From Catenulispora pinistramenti (GTDB taxonomy: Bacteria; Actinomycetota; Actinomycetes; Streptomycetales; Catenulisporaceae): a DNA stretch of 64,000 bases. Shown piece by piece: positions 18,943-27,951 of the stretch; position 1 is the first letter of the stretch; each line of letters opens with the position of its first letter. The notes under the pieces are model-generated. The model was not told where the DNA came from. It ran no database searches and saw nothing but the letters and a program-made list of their open reading frames with translations. The stretch lies in contig NZ_JAAFYZ010000015.1 of assembly GCF_018274385.1 (NCBI RefSeq), forward strand, positions 1 through 64,000, given 5' to 3'. The position numbers were made by a program, and so were the translations under genes.

Positions 18943-21405
18943 ATGGCTACCAACGGAAATGCGCGCATCGGTCGGCGCGCGCTGATCGGCGGCGCTGCCG
19001 CCGGGGTCGGTGCGGTCTTGGTGGGGACGGCTGCCGAGCAGGCGAGCGCGGCCGGCTCTCGGAGCGCCGGTGTGGTCGGCGCGGTCGGCGCGGGACGCGC
19101 GGCCGGTACGTCGGCCGCCTCCGGCATCAGCTGGCCGGCGGTCCAAGCCCAACTCGCGGCTGTGAACCCGCACGTCACCAAGCCCATATCGGGCGTCGTC
19201 ACCAACAAGTACACGACCGGCATGCTGCTCGGCAACGGTGACCTGGGCGTCGTGGTCGGTGACTCCTCGGCCACCCAGCAGACCTTCGCCTTCGGCAAGA
19301 GCGACTTCTGGGGCGACGACCGCAAGAGCACGAGCCCGCTCAGTTGGCAGAACTCCATCCTGCCGATCGGGAAGCTGACGGTCGCGGCCTCCGGCGCCAG
19401 CGCGGCGTCCAGCGGCTACTCGATGACCACGGATCTGGCCGGGGCCGCGGTCACGACGGTGCTCGCGCTGTCGAACGCCACGGTCACGATGAAGTCGTGG
19501 ACGGCCGACAACGACAGCGTCCTGATCACGCAGCTGTCGTCCAAGTCGGGGAGCTCTTCGGTCACGCTGGCCGCGACCGTCACGCTCCCGGTCGACAAGG
19601 CCTATCCGTCCGGTTCGGGCTCGATCAACGGCACGCAGCTGTGGCTGACCCGACAGAACAACTCCTCGGGTAACGGCAACGTCAGCCTGCAGGCCACCGC
19701 CGCCTCGGCGACTCAGCTCGTCGGTGCCAAGTTCACGAAGACCAGCGGCACGAAGACGTCGTCACAGACCTCTGCCACCGGAACGTTCACGCTGGCCGGC
19801 GGGGCGACCGCGACGCTGGTGACCGTCTTCCGCTCCCACGCGCAGGACGTGTCCGACCCGACAACCGCGCCGACCCCGACGCAGCTGCGTGATCAGGCGG
19901 TCAGCGCGGCCGCGGCCGTCGACGCGTCGTGGGTCTCCAGCGCCGCGGGCACGCACGCCGCGTTCTGGCAGGACTTCTGGACGCAGTCCAACGTCGTGGT
20001 CGGCGACTCGCAGTTGGAGGCGTACTACTTCAACGCGCAGTACGTGCTGGGCAGCGCGACCCGCTCGGGCGCCCCGACAGCGCCGTCGCTGTGGGCCCAG
20101 TGGCTCACCAACGACACGCCGAACTGGGGCGGCCGCTACTTCCTGAACTACAACGAGGAGGCGCTGTACTACGGCGCCTTCTCCTCCAACCACGCCGACC
20201 TGTCCGAGCCCTACCGCCGCGTCATCTACAACGAGGTGCCGTGGCAGCGGAACACCACCCATGGCGCGGGATATCAGGGCACGGCGTTCCAACGGAGCAT
20301 GACGCCGTTCCACCTCTATGAGAAACAGCCCGCAACGGCTCCGGTCGCGTCCACGAAGGACTACACGAAGCTGCCCGCCGACCAGAAGTCCAACGCCACC
20401 TTCGCGGCGCTGCCGCTGATCTGGCACTGGGAGTACACCAGGGACACCGCCTACCTCCAGACGCAGCTGTATCCGCTGCTGAAGGAACTGGACGCGTTCT
20501 GGCGCGACTTCGCGGTGTGGGACGGCAAGCGCTGGGTGTTCGAGCACTCCTCGGCGCACGAGGGCGGCGACGACACCAACCCGAACCTGGACCTCGGGTT
20601 CGCGCGCAAGGTCGTCAACACTCTGCTGGAGACCTCGGCGATCCTCGGTGTGGACGCGAACATGCAGTCCACGTGGCAGAGCTTCCTGGCCAAGCTCAGC
20701 GCGTACCCGACCGGCACCTACAACGGCGTCACGGTCTTCTACACCGCCGAGGTCATCAACAACCCGAGCCTGCCGGACAAGTTCGAGCCCGGGAACCAGC
20801 CGATCAACATGGAAGGCGTGATCTTCCCCGGCGAGCAGTGCTCGATCGGCGGGGACGCCAACCTGTTGCAGTACGCGATCAACTCCCTGACTCAGATGAA
20901 CTCCTGGGGCGTGACGTCGGGAGGCAACTCCAACAACGGCTTCCCCAAGGAGTTCACCATCGCGGCCCGCGCCGGGTGGCCCGCCGACGATCTCGTCGAC
21001 AAGTTCAAGGCCTCGATCGCGTATCTGTGGCGGGCCGGCAACGACACCGACTTCCAAGGCGGCGGCGGGATCGAGACCTCCGGGTCGATCGAGACGCTGA
21101 ACTCGATGCTGATGCAGAGCGAGGGCGGCGCCATCCGGGTCTTCCCGTGCTGGCCGACCTCGCAGGACGCGTCGTTCACGCTGCTGGCCAAGGGCGCGTT
21201 CCTGGTGAACAGCGCCGTCAGCGGCGGCACCGTCGCCTCGGTCGGGATCACCAGCCAGGCCGGCGGGAACGCCACGCTGGTCCTGCCCTGGACCGGCGGC
21301 ACGGCGACCGTCACCGCCGACGGAACCTCCGTCCCCGTCACCGTTTCCGGTGGTCGGGCCACCTTCGCCACTACGGCGGGCACCACGTACAAGGTCACCC
21401 CATGA
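18943..21405 (+). CDS. Tat-exported GH95-like glycosidase, copy 2
   Basis: An 820-residue paralogue of the preceding protein, with the same domains and well over half of residues identical by eye, highest in the barrel. It has its own Tat leader (GRRALIGG) and an Ala/Gly-rich spacer. The start is the ATG at 18943 behind AGCAGGA; a much longer open frame upstream lies inside copy 1 and is rejected. All motifs listed for copy 1 are kept, including SAHEGGDDTN. It ends in an extra small Thr/Ser-rich beta domain. Its stop overlaps the first permease (ATGA). The tandem copies suggest divergence toward different linkages of one glycan. Confidence 0.75.
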   Translation: MATNGNARIGRRALIGGAAAGVGAVLVGTAAEQASAAGSRSAGVVGAVGAGRAAGTSAASGISWPAVQAQLAAVNPHVTKPISGVVTNKYTTGMLLGNGDLGVVVGDSSATQQTFAFGKSDFWGDDRKSTSPLSWQNSILPIGKLTVAASGASAASSGYSMTTDLAGAAVTTVLALSNATVTMKSWTADNDSVLITQLSSKSGSSSVTLAATVTLPVDKAYPSGSGSINGTQLWLTRQNNSSGNGNVSLQATAASATQLVGAKFTKTSGTKTSSQTSATGTFTLAGGATATLVTVFRSHAQDVSDPTTAPTPTQLRDQAVSAAAAVDASWVSSAAGTHAAFWQDFWTQSNVVVGDSQLEAYYFNAQYVLGSATRSGAPTAPSLWAQWLTNDTPNWGGRYFLNYNEEALYYGAFSSNHADLSEPYRRVIYNEVPWQRNTTHGAGYQGTAFQRSMTPFHLYEKQPATAPVASTKDYTKLPADQKSNATFAALPLIWHWEYTRDTAYLQTQLYPLLKELDAFWRDFAVWDGKRWVFEHSSAHEGGDDTNPNLDLGFARKVVNTLLETSAILGVDANMQSTWQSFLAKLSAYPTGTYNGVTVFYTAEVINNPSLPDKFEPGNQPINMEGVIFPGEQCSIGGDANLLQYAINSLTQMNSWGVTSGGNSNNGFPKEFTIAARAGWPADDLVDKFKASIAYLWRAGNDTDFQGGGGIETSGSIETLNSMLMQSEGGAIRVFPCWPTSQDASFTLLAKGAFLVNSAVSGGTVASVGITSQAGGNATLVLPWTGGTATVTADGTSVPVTVSGGRATFATTAGTTYKVTP

Positions 21406-22337
21406 CATCCATGCAAGGCTCATTACGGGGGTCCAGCCAGGGTTCCCGGCAAAGCACGAAGAACCGGCGCTCGAACCTGGGGTACTTCCTCGGGTTCGGC
21501 GCGCCGGGGCTGTTCTTCTACGCGTGTTTCGTGTTCGCGCCGCTGGTGCTGAGCCTCGGCTACAGCTTCACCAACGCGGACGCGTTCGCGCCGCACACGA
21601 AGTTCACCGGGCTGCACAACTACGTGAAGCTGCTCGGCGACCCGGACTTCCGGATGGAGGTCCGGGTCACCACGATCCTCACGCTGATCATCGTGATCGT
21701 GCCGAACGTCGCAGGGCTGGCGATCGCGGTACTGCTGAACCGGCAGGGCCGGCTCTACCGCGCGCTGCGGACGGTGTTCTTCGTGCCGGTCGTGCTCAGT
21801 TCCGTGGTGGTCTCCGTGGTGTGGCAGGCGATGCTCACCGACGGCGGGCTGCTGGACACGGTGCTGGGCTCGATGGGGGTGAAGCATCCGCCGGGCTGGC
21901 TGTCCGATCCGTCGATCGCGCTGTATTCGGTGGGATCGATCGCGAGTTGGCAGCTGCTCGGGTTCTGCACGGTCGTGTATCTGGCCGGGCTGCAGGGCGT
22001 GCCGGACGAACTGCTGGAAGCGGCGGCGATCGACGGGGCCGGGAAGTGGACCCGGTTCCGGCGGGTCACCTGGCCGATGCTGGCGCCCGCGCTGACCATC
22101 AACACGGTGATGCTGCTGATCACCGGGTTCAAGACCTACGACTACGTGCAGGTGATCACGCACGGCGGGCCGGGGACCGGGACGACGGCCACGGTCGCGT
22201 ACGGCGTGATCCAGACCGGGTTCACCGAGAACAAGACCGGGATGGCCTCGGCGATGGCCGTGGTGATGCTGATCATCGTCGCGGTGGTGTCGAGCGTGGC
22301 GCTGCGGCTGCTGCAACGGCGGGAGGTGGAGCTGTGA
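21402..22337 (+). CDS. Carbohydrate ABC transporter permease (MalF/UgpA type)
   Basis: A 311-residue integral membrane protein with six predicted helices. The first is at about residues 30-52 (GYFLGFGAPGLFFYACFVFAP region). The cytoplasmic EAA loop is ELLEAAAIDGAGKWTRFRRVTWPML, which docks the ATPase. The start ATG overlaps the glycosidase stop; an ATG three codons later is possible. It pairs with the next permease. Confidence 0.93.
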   Translation: MTSMQGSLRGSSQGSRQSTKNRRSNLGYFLGFGAPGLFFYACFVFAPLVLSLGYSFTNADAFAPHTKFTGLHNYVKLLGDPDFRMEVRVTTILTLIIVIVPNVAGLAIAVLLNRQGRLYRALRTVFFVPVVLSSVVVSVVWQAMLTDGGLLDTVLGSMGVKHPPGWLSDPSIALYSVGSIASWQLLGFCTVVYLAGLQGVPDELLEAAAIDGAGKWTRFRRVTWPMLAPALTINTVMLLITGFKTYDYVQVITHGGPGTGTTATVAYGVIQTGFTENKTGMASAMAVVMLIIVAVVSSVALRLLQRREVEL

Positions 22338-23236
22338 CGGCGGGAACGACAACTGAAGCGGCCGAGACGACGCCGGCGCGCGAGGCCGGGACGCATCCCG
22401 GCCGACGCGACGAGTCGCGGGCCCCGTGGGTGCGGCCGCTGGTCGCGCTGATCGTCACCGCGCTCTTCGCGGTGCCGCTGTATCTGGTCGTGGTGAACGT
22501 GTTCAAGCCCGGCGGCCATATCACCGGCTCGCCGGCGTCCATCCCGTGGCCGCCGACCCTGGACAACCTCAAGGCGACGCTGGACCGTCCGGACAACCTC
22601 TACTGGGACGGCCTGATCAACAGCGTCGAGATCACCGCGGTCTCGATCGTGGTGCTGGCGATCCTGTCCGCGATGCTCGGGCACTACCTCGCCCGGACCC
22701 GCAGCCGGTTCGCGCGGGTCATGCTGCTGGTACTGCTCGCCGGGCTGATGGTGCCACCGCAGGTGATCCTCGTGCCGGTGGTGCGGATCCTGCGGCTGAC
22801 GCACCTGATGACCACTCTCACCGGCATGGTCGCGTTCAACGTCGGGTACTACATCCCGTTCGGCGTCTTCGTCTTCGCCGGCTTCATCCGCTCGATCCCG
22901 ATCGAGCTGGAGGAGGCCGCGGCGTTGGACGGGGCCGGCCGGTGGCGCACGTTCTGGATCGTCATCTTCCCGCTGCTGCGGCCGGCGACGGCGAGCGTGC
23001 TGATCTTCCTGGGGGTGTGGATCTGGAACGACTTCCTGGATCCGCTGATCATCCTCGGACCGGTCGGCGGGACCACCGTCACCGTCGGCGTCTATCGGGC
23101 ACTCGGCGAGCACCAGTCGAACTACGGGCAGTTGTTCGGACTGATGTTCCTGGCCGCGTTGCCGGTGGTCATCTTCTACTTCCTGTTGCAGAAGCACTTC
23201 GTCAAGGGCCTGACCGGTGGCGCGGTCAAGGGCTGA
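22334..23236 (+). CDS. Carbohydrate ABC transporter permease (MalG/UgpE type)
   Basis: A 300-residue partner permease with six helices and the EAA loop ELEEAAALDGAGRWRTFWIVIFPLL. The GTG overlaps the stop of the first permease by four bases, so they are coupled. A soluble N-terminal tail of about 30 residues precedes the first helix. No ATP-binding subunit is encoded in the locus, which is usual where a shared MsiK-type ATPase energises several sugar importers. Confidence 0.93.
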   Translation: MTAGTTTEAAETTPAREAGTHPGRRDESRAPWVRPLVALIVTALFAVPLYLVVVNVFKPGGHITGSPASIPWPPTLDNLKATLDRPDNLYWDGLINSVEITAVSIVVLAILSAMLGHYLARTRSRFARVMLLVLLAGLMVPPQVILVPVVRILRLTHLMTTLTGMVAFNVGYYIPFGVFVFAGFIRSIPIELEEAAALDGAGRWRTFWIVIFPLLRPATASVLIFLGVWIWNDFLDPLIILGPVGGTTVTVGVYRALGEHQSNYGQLFGLMFLAALPVVIFYFLLQKHFVKGLTGGAVKG

Positions 23237-23245
23237 AAGGGAATC

Positions 23246-25564
23246 ATGACGCTCATTCGGTCGATTCCCGGGGCTCGGGCCTGGGTGGTGACCGCCGGCC
23301 GGTCGTGCGCGGTGTTGCGGCTGGACGATCGGGACCGGTTGTTGTCCGCGCACTGGGGACGTGCGCTGGGGGTGGAGCAGGCCGCGGCGTTGGTCGGAGT
23401 GCCGGTGGCCGTTCCGGTCGCGGCAGCTGTGGCCGGACCGGTCGGCTCGGCTTTCGGCGGCCCCGGCGGTCATGGCAGCTCCGGTGCTCTCGGAAGCTCC
23501 GGCGGTCACGGCAGCTCTGTGGGTCACGGAAGCTCCGGCGGTATCGGCGGTCCCGCAGAGGCTCCCGGCTTCGGCGCCGTCGGGCACGGCGGGGCCTGGC
23601 CGTTCGAGGAGGACGTCGACGGCCCGCTGGAACTGGCGGCCGGCGCCGCGTTCCAGTTCGGGCACGCCCAGCTCGCCGTGCGGTTCGCGGACGGCACCCG
23701 CGATCTGGAGCTGCGGTTCGTCCAGGCCTCGATCGCGGACTCCGACGACTCCGGCGACTCGGCCGAGCTCGTCCTGAGCTTCGCCGACCGGCACTATCCA
23801 CTGGCTGTGGAAAGCCGACACCGGGTTCGGAGGGGAAGCCCGGTGATCGAGCGGCGGCTGGTGTTGCGGCACACGGGAGCGTCGGGGGAGGAGCCCATCA
23901 GTGTACTGAGAGCTGACTCCGCCTCCTGGACGCTGCCGCCGCTCCCCGACTACCGGCTGAGCCAGGTGCGCGGGCGATGGTCGGCCGAAACCCGGCTGCA
24001 CCGCTCGTCACCGCCGTTCGGGGAGACGCTGCTCACCAGCCGCCGCGGCATCACCGGCCACCACGCGAACCCGTGGGTCATGGTCGACGACGGCACCGCG
24101 GGCCCGGCCCACGGCCAGGTCTTCGGATGCGCGCTGGCCTGGAGCGGGAGCTGGCAGATCACGGTCGAGCGCACGTCTGCCGACCGCACTGTCGTGGCCG
24201 CCGGGTTCGGGCACGACGGCCTGGCCTGGTCGCTGGCACCCGGGGAGGTGCTCACCACCCCGGTCAGTGCCGGGATCTGGACGGACGGCGGGTTCGACGC
24301 GGCTTCGCAGGCGTGGCACGCATACGTCCTGGACCACGTGCTGCCGCACGCCGCGGAACTGCGGCCGGTCGTCTACAACTCCTGGGAGGCGACGGGCTTC
24401 GACGTCTCATTAGAGGGACAGCTGGCACTGGCCCGGCAGGCGGCGGCGCTCGGCGTCGAACTGTTCGTCATGGACGACGGCTGGTTCGGGTCCCGGACCT
24501 CGGACCGGGCCGGCCTCGGCGACTGGTGGCCCAACCCGGACCGGTTCCCGGACGGCCTCGCGCCGCTGGCCAAGGGCGTGCGCGAGCTGGGCATGGACTT
24601 CGGGCTCTGGGTCGAGCCGGAAATGGTGAACGCGGACTCTGATCTCTACCGCGAACATCCGGATTGGGTGCTGCACCAGCCCTTTCGGCAACGGAGCGAG
24701 CATCGGAACCAGTTGGTGCTGAACCTGGCCCGGCCCGATGTGGCCGCCTGGGTGCACGAGCAGCTGGACCGGCTGGTGGCCGAGAACGACATCGGGTTCC
24801 TGAAATGGGACATGAACCGGCCGTTCACCGAGGTGGGGTGGCCGCAGGCCGGTGCCGACGGAGGCGACCTGGTGTGGCGGAGGTACGTGGAGAACCTGTA
24901 CGCCGTACTGGACAACCTGCGTGCCGCTCACCCGGCGTTGCGGATCGAGGCGTGCAGCGGCGGCGGAGGCCGGCTCGACCCGGGCATGCTGGCGCGCGTC
25001 GACCAGGTGTGGACGTCGGACAACACGGACGCGCTGGACCGGTTGGCGATCCAGGAGGGCTTCGCGCAGGTGTACCCGGCGCGGGTGATGTCGGCGTGGG
25101 TCACCGATTCGCCGAACCCGCACACCGGACGTCGGATCCCGCTGGAGTTCCGCTTCCATGTCGCGATGGCCGGCGTACTGGGGATCGGCGGCAACCTGGC
25201 GGAGTGGAGCGAGGCGGAGTCGGCCACGGCGCGCGAGATGGTGGCTGCCTATAAGCGGATCCGGCCTGTTGTGCAGCACGGGGTGCGGTACGCGCACGGC
25301 GATGCGGCGGGGGATCTGAGCGGGGTGGAGTACGTCGCGGCCGATCGCTCCGAGGCCGTGGTGTTCATCTACCGGCGCGAGCGGCGGTTCGCGCAGATCG
25401 AGCGGCCGGTGGTGCTGCGCGGGGTCGATGCCGCCGGACGGTATCGCGATGTGCGCAGCGGGATCGTGCACCACGGCGCGGTGCTGCTGAGCCGGGGGCT
25501 GCCGATGGCTTTGGGCGGCGGCGATCCGGTCAGCACGATGGTGCATTTGGTACGGGAAGGGTGA
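23246..25564 (+). CDS. GH36 alpha-galactosidase
   Basis: A 772-residue cytoplasmic-type retaining glycosidase (no signal peptide) that removes alpha-galactosyl residues from imported oligosaccharides. The order is an N-terminal beta-supersandwich, then a TIM barrel with DDGWFG, GLWVEPEMVNADSDLY, LKWDMNRPF (nucleophile Asp522) and WTSDNTDALDR (acid/base Asp592), then a C-terminal beta domain. Binding residues W-N-S-W-E and C-S-G-G-G-G-R are present. About residues 70-110 are an inserted Gly/Ser/His-rich stretch encoded by imperfect tandem repeats (about 23457-23570) not expected in GH36. An AAAGGGA ribosome site precedes the ATG, 9 bp after the permease. Confidence 0.93.
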   Translation: MTLIRSIPGARAWVVTAGRSCAVLRLDDRDRLLSAHWGRALGVEQAAALVGVPVAVPVAAAVAGPVGSAFGGPGGHGSSGALGSSGGHGSSVGHGSSGGIGGPAEAPGFGAVGHGGAWPFEEDVDGPLELAAGAAFQFGHAQLAVRFADGTRDLELRFVQASIADSDDSGDSAELVLSFADRHYPLAVESRHRVRRGSPVIERRLVLRHTGASGEEPISVLRADSASWTLPPLPDYRLSQVRGRWSAETRLHRSSPPFGETLLTSRRGITGHHANPWVMVDDGTAGPAHGQVFGCALAWSGSWQITVERTSADRTVVAAGFGHDGLAWSLAPGEVLTTPVSAGIWTDGGFDAASQAWHAYVLDHVLPHAAELRPVVYNSWEATGFDVSLEGQLALARQAAALGVELFVMDDGWFGSRTSDRAGLGDWWPNPDRFPDGLAPLAKGVRELGMDFGLWVEPEMVNADSDLYREHPDWVLHQPFRQRSEHRNQLVLNLARPDVAAWVHEQLDRLVAENDIGFLKWDMNRPFTEVGWPQAGADGGDLVWRRYVENLYAVLDNLRAAHPALRIEACSGGGGRLDPGMLARVDQVWTSDNTDALDRLAIQEGFAQVYPARVMSAWVTDSPNPHTGRRIPLEFRFHVAMAGVLGIGGNLAEWSEAESATAREMVAAYKRIRPVVQHGVRYAHGDAAGDLSGVEYVAADRSEAVVFIYRRERRFAQIERPVVLRGVDAAGRYRDVRSGIVHHGAVLLSRGLPMALGGGDPVSTMVHLVREG

Positions 25565-25594
25565 GATGGGGCTTCTGAGTAAGGGAGGATGCTG

Positions 25595-26629
25595 ATGCGC
25601 GCGGTCCAAGTGGTCGGATTCGGGCGGCCGGTCGCCGTCGTCGATCGGCCGGAGCCGAAGGTCGAGGCGCCGCAGGACGTGGTGGTCCGGATCGCCGGAG
25701 CCGGCATCTGCCGTACCGACCTGCACATTGTCGAGGGCGGGCTGGAAGCGGCGTTCAACCAGCGGCTGCCGCTGACCCTCGGCCACGAGAACGCCGGCTG
25801 GGTCGAGGCGGTCGGCACCGGCGTCCCGCACCTTGCGGTCGGCGACCCGGTGATCGTGCACCCGGCCGTCACCTGCGGGTTCTGCGACGCCTGCCGGCGC
25901 GGCGCCGACATGCACTGCGCCACCTGGCGCTTCCCCGGTGTCGACGGCTGGCCCGGCGGATACGCGGAGCTGATGCTGACGTCGGCGCGGGCGCTGGTGA
26001 AGCTGGCGCCCGGCACGTCCCCGGCCCCACTCGCCCCGTTCGCGGACGCTGGCCTGACGGCCATGCACGCGGTGCGGCGCCTGACTCCGTTCGCAGGCAC
26101 CGGCACGACAGTGGTCTGTCTCGGCTCGGGCGGCGTCGGACAGATCGCGGTCCAGCTGCTGAAGATCCTGACGCCGGCCAGGGTGGTCGTCGTGGAACCG
26201 GATGAAGCGCGAGCTCAGACCGCTTACGAACTAGGCGCGGATGAGGTCGTCACCCTTCCCGCCGAAGCCGCCGCCGACGCCGTCCTGGACCTGACCGCCG
26301 GCCACGGCGCCCAAGCCGTCCTGGACCTGGTCGGCGAAGGCGGGGTTCCGGAGCAGGCACTGCGCATGCTCGCGAAGGGCGCGGTGTACTCGATCGTGGG
26401 CTACGGCGGCGGCGTCCACATCGAGCACCTGGACATGATCAACCGCGAACTCACCATTGTCGGCAACCAGATCGGCACGCACGCGGAGCTCGGCGAGCTG
26501 ATGGCGTTGGCGGCGGCGGGGAGGGTGACGCTGGGTACTGAGACGTTCCCGTTGGAGGCTGCCGCCGAGGCGATGGCCGCTGTCGCCGCGGGGCAGGTCG
26601 GTGGCCGAGCCGTGTTGGTGCCTGAATAG
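25595..26629 (+). CDS. Zinc-dependent alcohol dehydrogenase (MDR family)
   Basis: A 344-residue medium-chain dehydrogenase. Catalytic-zinc motifs are CRTDLH and GHENAGWVEAVG. The structural-zinc Cys set is complete (C-G-F-C-D-A-C-x6-C). The NAD(P) Rossmann motif is CLGSGGVGQIAVQLL. The ATG at 25595 is preferred over that at 25589 because the GGGAGG ribosome site abuts the earlier one. It is the last gene of the locus, probably oxidising an alcohol or sugar alcohol, and is convergent with the peroxidase gene. Confidence 0.9.
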   Translation: MRAVQVVGFGRPVAVVDRPEPKVEAPQDVVVRIAGAGICRTDLHIVEGGLEAAFNQRLPLTLGHENAGWVEAVGTGVPHLAVGDPVIVHPAVTCGFCDACRRGADMHCATWRFPGVDGWPGGYAELMLTSARALVKLAPGTSPAPLAPFADAGLTAMHAVRRLTPFAGTGTTVVCLGSGGVGQIAVQLLKILTPARVVVVEPDEARAQTAYELGADEVVTLPAEAAADAVLDLTAGHGAQAVLDLVGEGGVPEQALRMLAKGAVYSIVGYGGGVHIEHLDMINRELTIVGNQIGTHAELGELMALAAAGRVTLGTETFPLEAAAEAMAAVAAGQVGGRAVLVPE

Positions 26630-26633
26630 CTCC

Positions 26634-27875
26634 TCAGCCGAACAGCGTCGATCCCAAGGCGTGCTCCGCGTCGAACCCCGGCAGGATCAAGAACGTCGCG
26701 CTGGCCGTGGTCGTGGTGAACGCCAGCAGCGCGTCGGAGTCGTCCATGTGCGTGAGGGTGGCGGTGAAGGTGTGCAGATCGTTCTGGAAGGAGATGAACA
26801 GCAGGCCGGGCTTCGGGTCGTCGATGCTGTAAGACCGGCGCAGCATGAGGCCGACGCCGACCACGTTCGCGTGCGCGCGGCGGGCGTGGGCGTCGGCGGG
26901 GATGAGGTAGCGGCCGTCGGGGGTTTTGGCGCCGAGGTCGGGGTTGCTGGCGATCGTGCCGCCGGACAGGGGGACGCCGGTGGCGCGTCGGCGGCCGAAG
27001 ACCGCTTCCTGTTCCGGGACGGACAGTGCGGCGAAGCGCGTCAGGTCCAGCTCCATGCGGCGGACGACCGCGATGGTGCCGCCGGCGACCGGTGCGGGTC
27101 CGGCCAGCCACAGGTCGCTCTGCTGCTCGGCGGTCGTGGTGGGGCCGATGATGCCGTCGATGAAGCCGAGCAGGTTGCGCGGCGCGGCGCGGCCCGGCGC
27201 CACGGGGGTGTTCGGGCCGCGGCGGGCGGACTGGCGCCAGCGTTCGGTGACCCGGGCCCCGGCCTGGTCCAGTAGCGCGGCGGCCGCGACCGGCAGTACC
27301 AGCGTGTCGCCGGCGCACAGCTGGATCAGCAGATCGCCGCCGCGGGCCTGCGGGACGATCTCTTCGCGCGAGAACTGCGGGAGGTCGGCCGAGCCGGGCA
27401 GGGCGGCGTTGGCGTTGGCGCTTGCGTCGGTGTTGTTGGTGCTGGCAGCCCCGGCTGCCGATGCCTTCCGCACCACACCGGGTCCCACGCCGACCGTGAT
27501 GGTCAGGTCCCCGGGGGCCAGACCCAGCAGCCGTGGCTCGGTCCCCGCAGTGAGTGCGAGCACTGTCTTGCCCAGCTCGGCCAGCAACGGCCCGACCGCG
27601 GCCTCGTCATCGATGTCTGCGACGACAGCCAGCAGATTCGGCTGCGCCGGCTGCGGAACGATGACGCCGGCCTGATAGCGGCCGGTCGGCGGCACCGACG
27701 TGTCAGCGGGAGTGCTCTGTGCCTGAGCGTGGGCCTGAGCCTGGGCCTGCGACGTGTCAGACGCCGCGTGAGACTGCGAATGTGCATCGCACCCCGCGGC
27801 ACCGCCGACGGCCACCACGGCCCCGGCCGTACCGAGGAAGGCGCGGCGGGACGGTTGCTGATCGGCTCGGCGCAC
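26634..27875 (-). CDS. Tat-exported DyP-type peroxidase (EfeB-like)
   Basis: A 413-residue haem peroxidase. It has a Tat leader (SRRAFLGTAG) that ends in a possible lipobox (GGAAGC). A Gln/Ala/His-rich linker (about 42-54) is followed by two ferredoxin-like halves. The family's GxxDG motif is GFIDG (237-241) with the distal Asp240. The proximal-haem region is DAHARRAHANVVGVGLMLRRSYS (His330 or His335 as ligand, Arg346). It lacks neighbouring efeU or efeO genes, so an iron-uptake role is not indicated; dye or lignin-type oxidation outside the cell is possible. The GTG start has no clear ribosome site. It is divergent from the beta-helix gene. Confidence 0.88.
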   Translation of the reverse strand: MRRADQQPSRRAFLGTAGAVVAVGGAAGCDAHSQSHAASDTSQAQAQAHAQAQSTPADTSVPPTGRYQAGVIVPQPAQPNLLAVVADIDDEAAVGPLLAELGKTVLALTAGTEPRLLGLAPGDLTITVGVGPGVVRKASAAGAASTNNTDASANANAALPGSADLPQFSREEIVPQARGGDLLIQLCAGDTLVLPVAAAALLDQAGARVTERWRQSARRGPNTPVAPGRAAPRNLLGFIDGIIGPTTTAEQQSDLWLAGPAPVAGGTIAVVRRMELDLTRFAALSVPEQEAVFGRRRATGVPLSGGTIASNPDLGAKTPDGRYLIPADAHARRAHANVVGVGLMLRRSYSIDDPKPGLLFISFQNDLHTFTATLTHMDDSDALLAFTTTTASATFLILPGFDAEHALGSTLFG

Positions 27876-27951
27876 AGCGTAGAGACTGCCATATCCGTCC
27901 GCCCGGTAGTGAATCCGAGTCCTGAGTCCATCGTTCGTGCCAGACTGAGCC

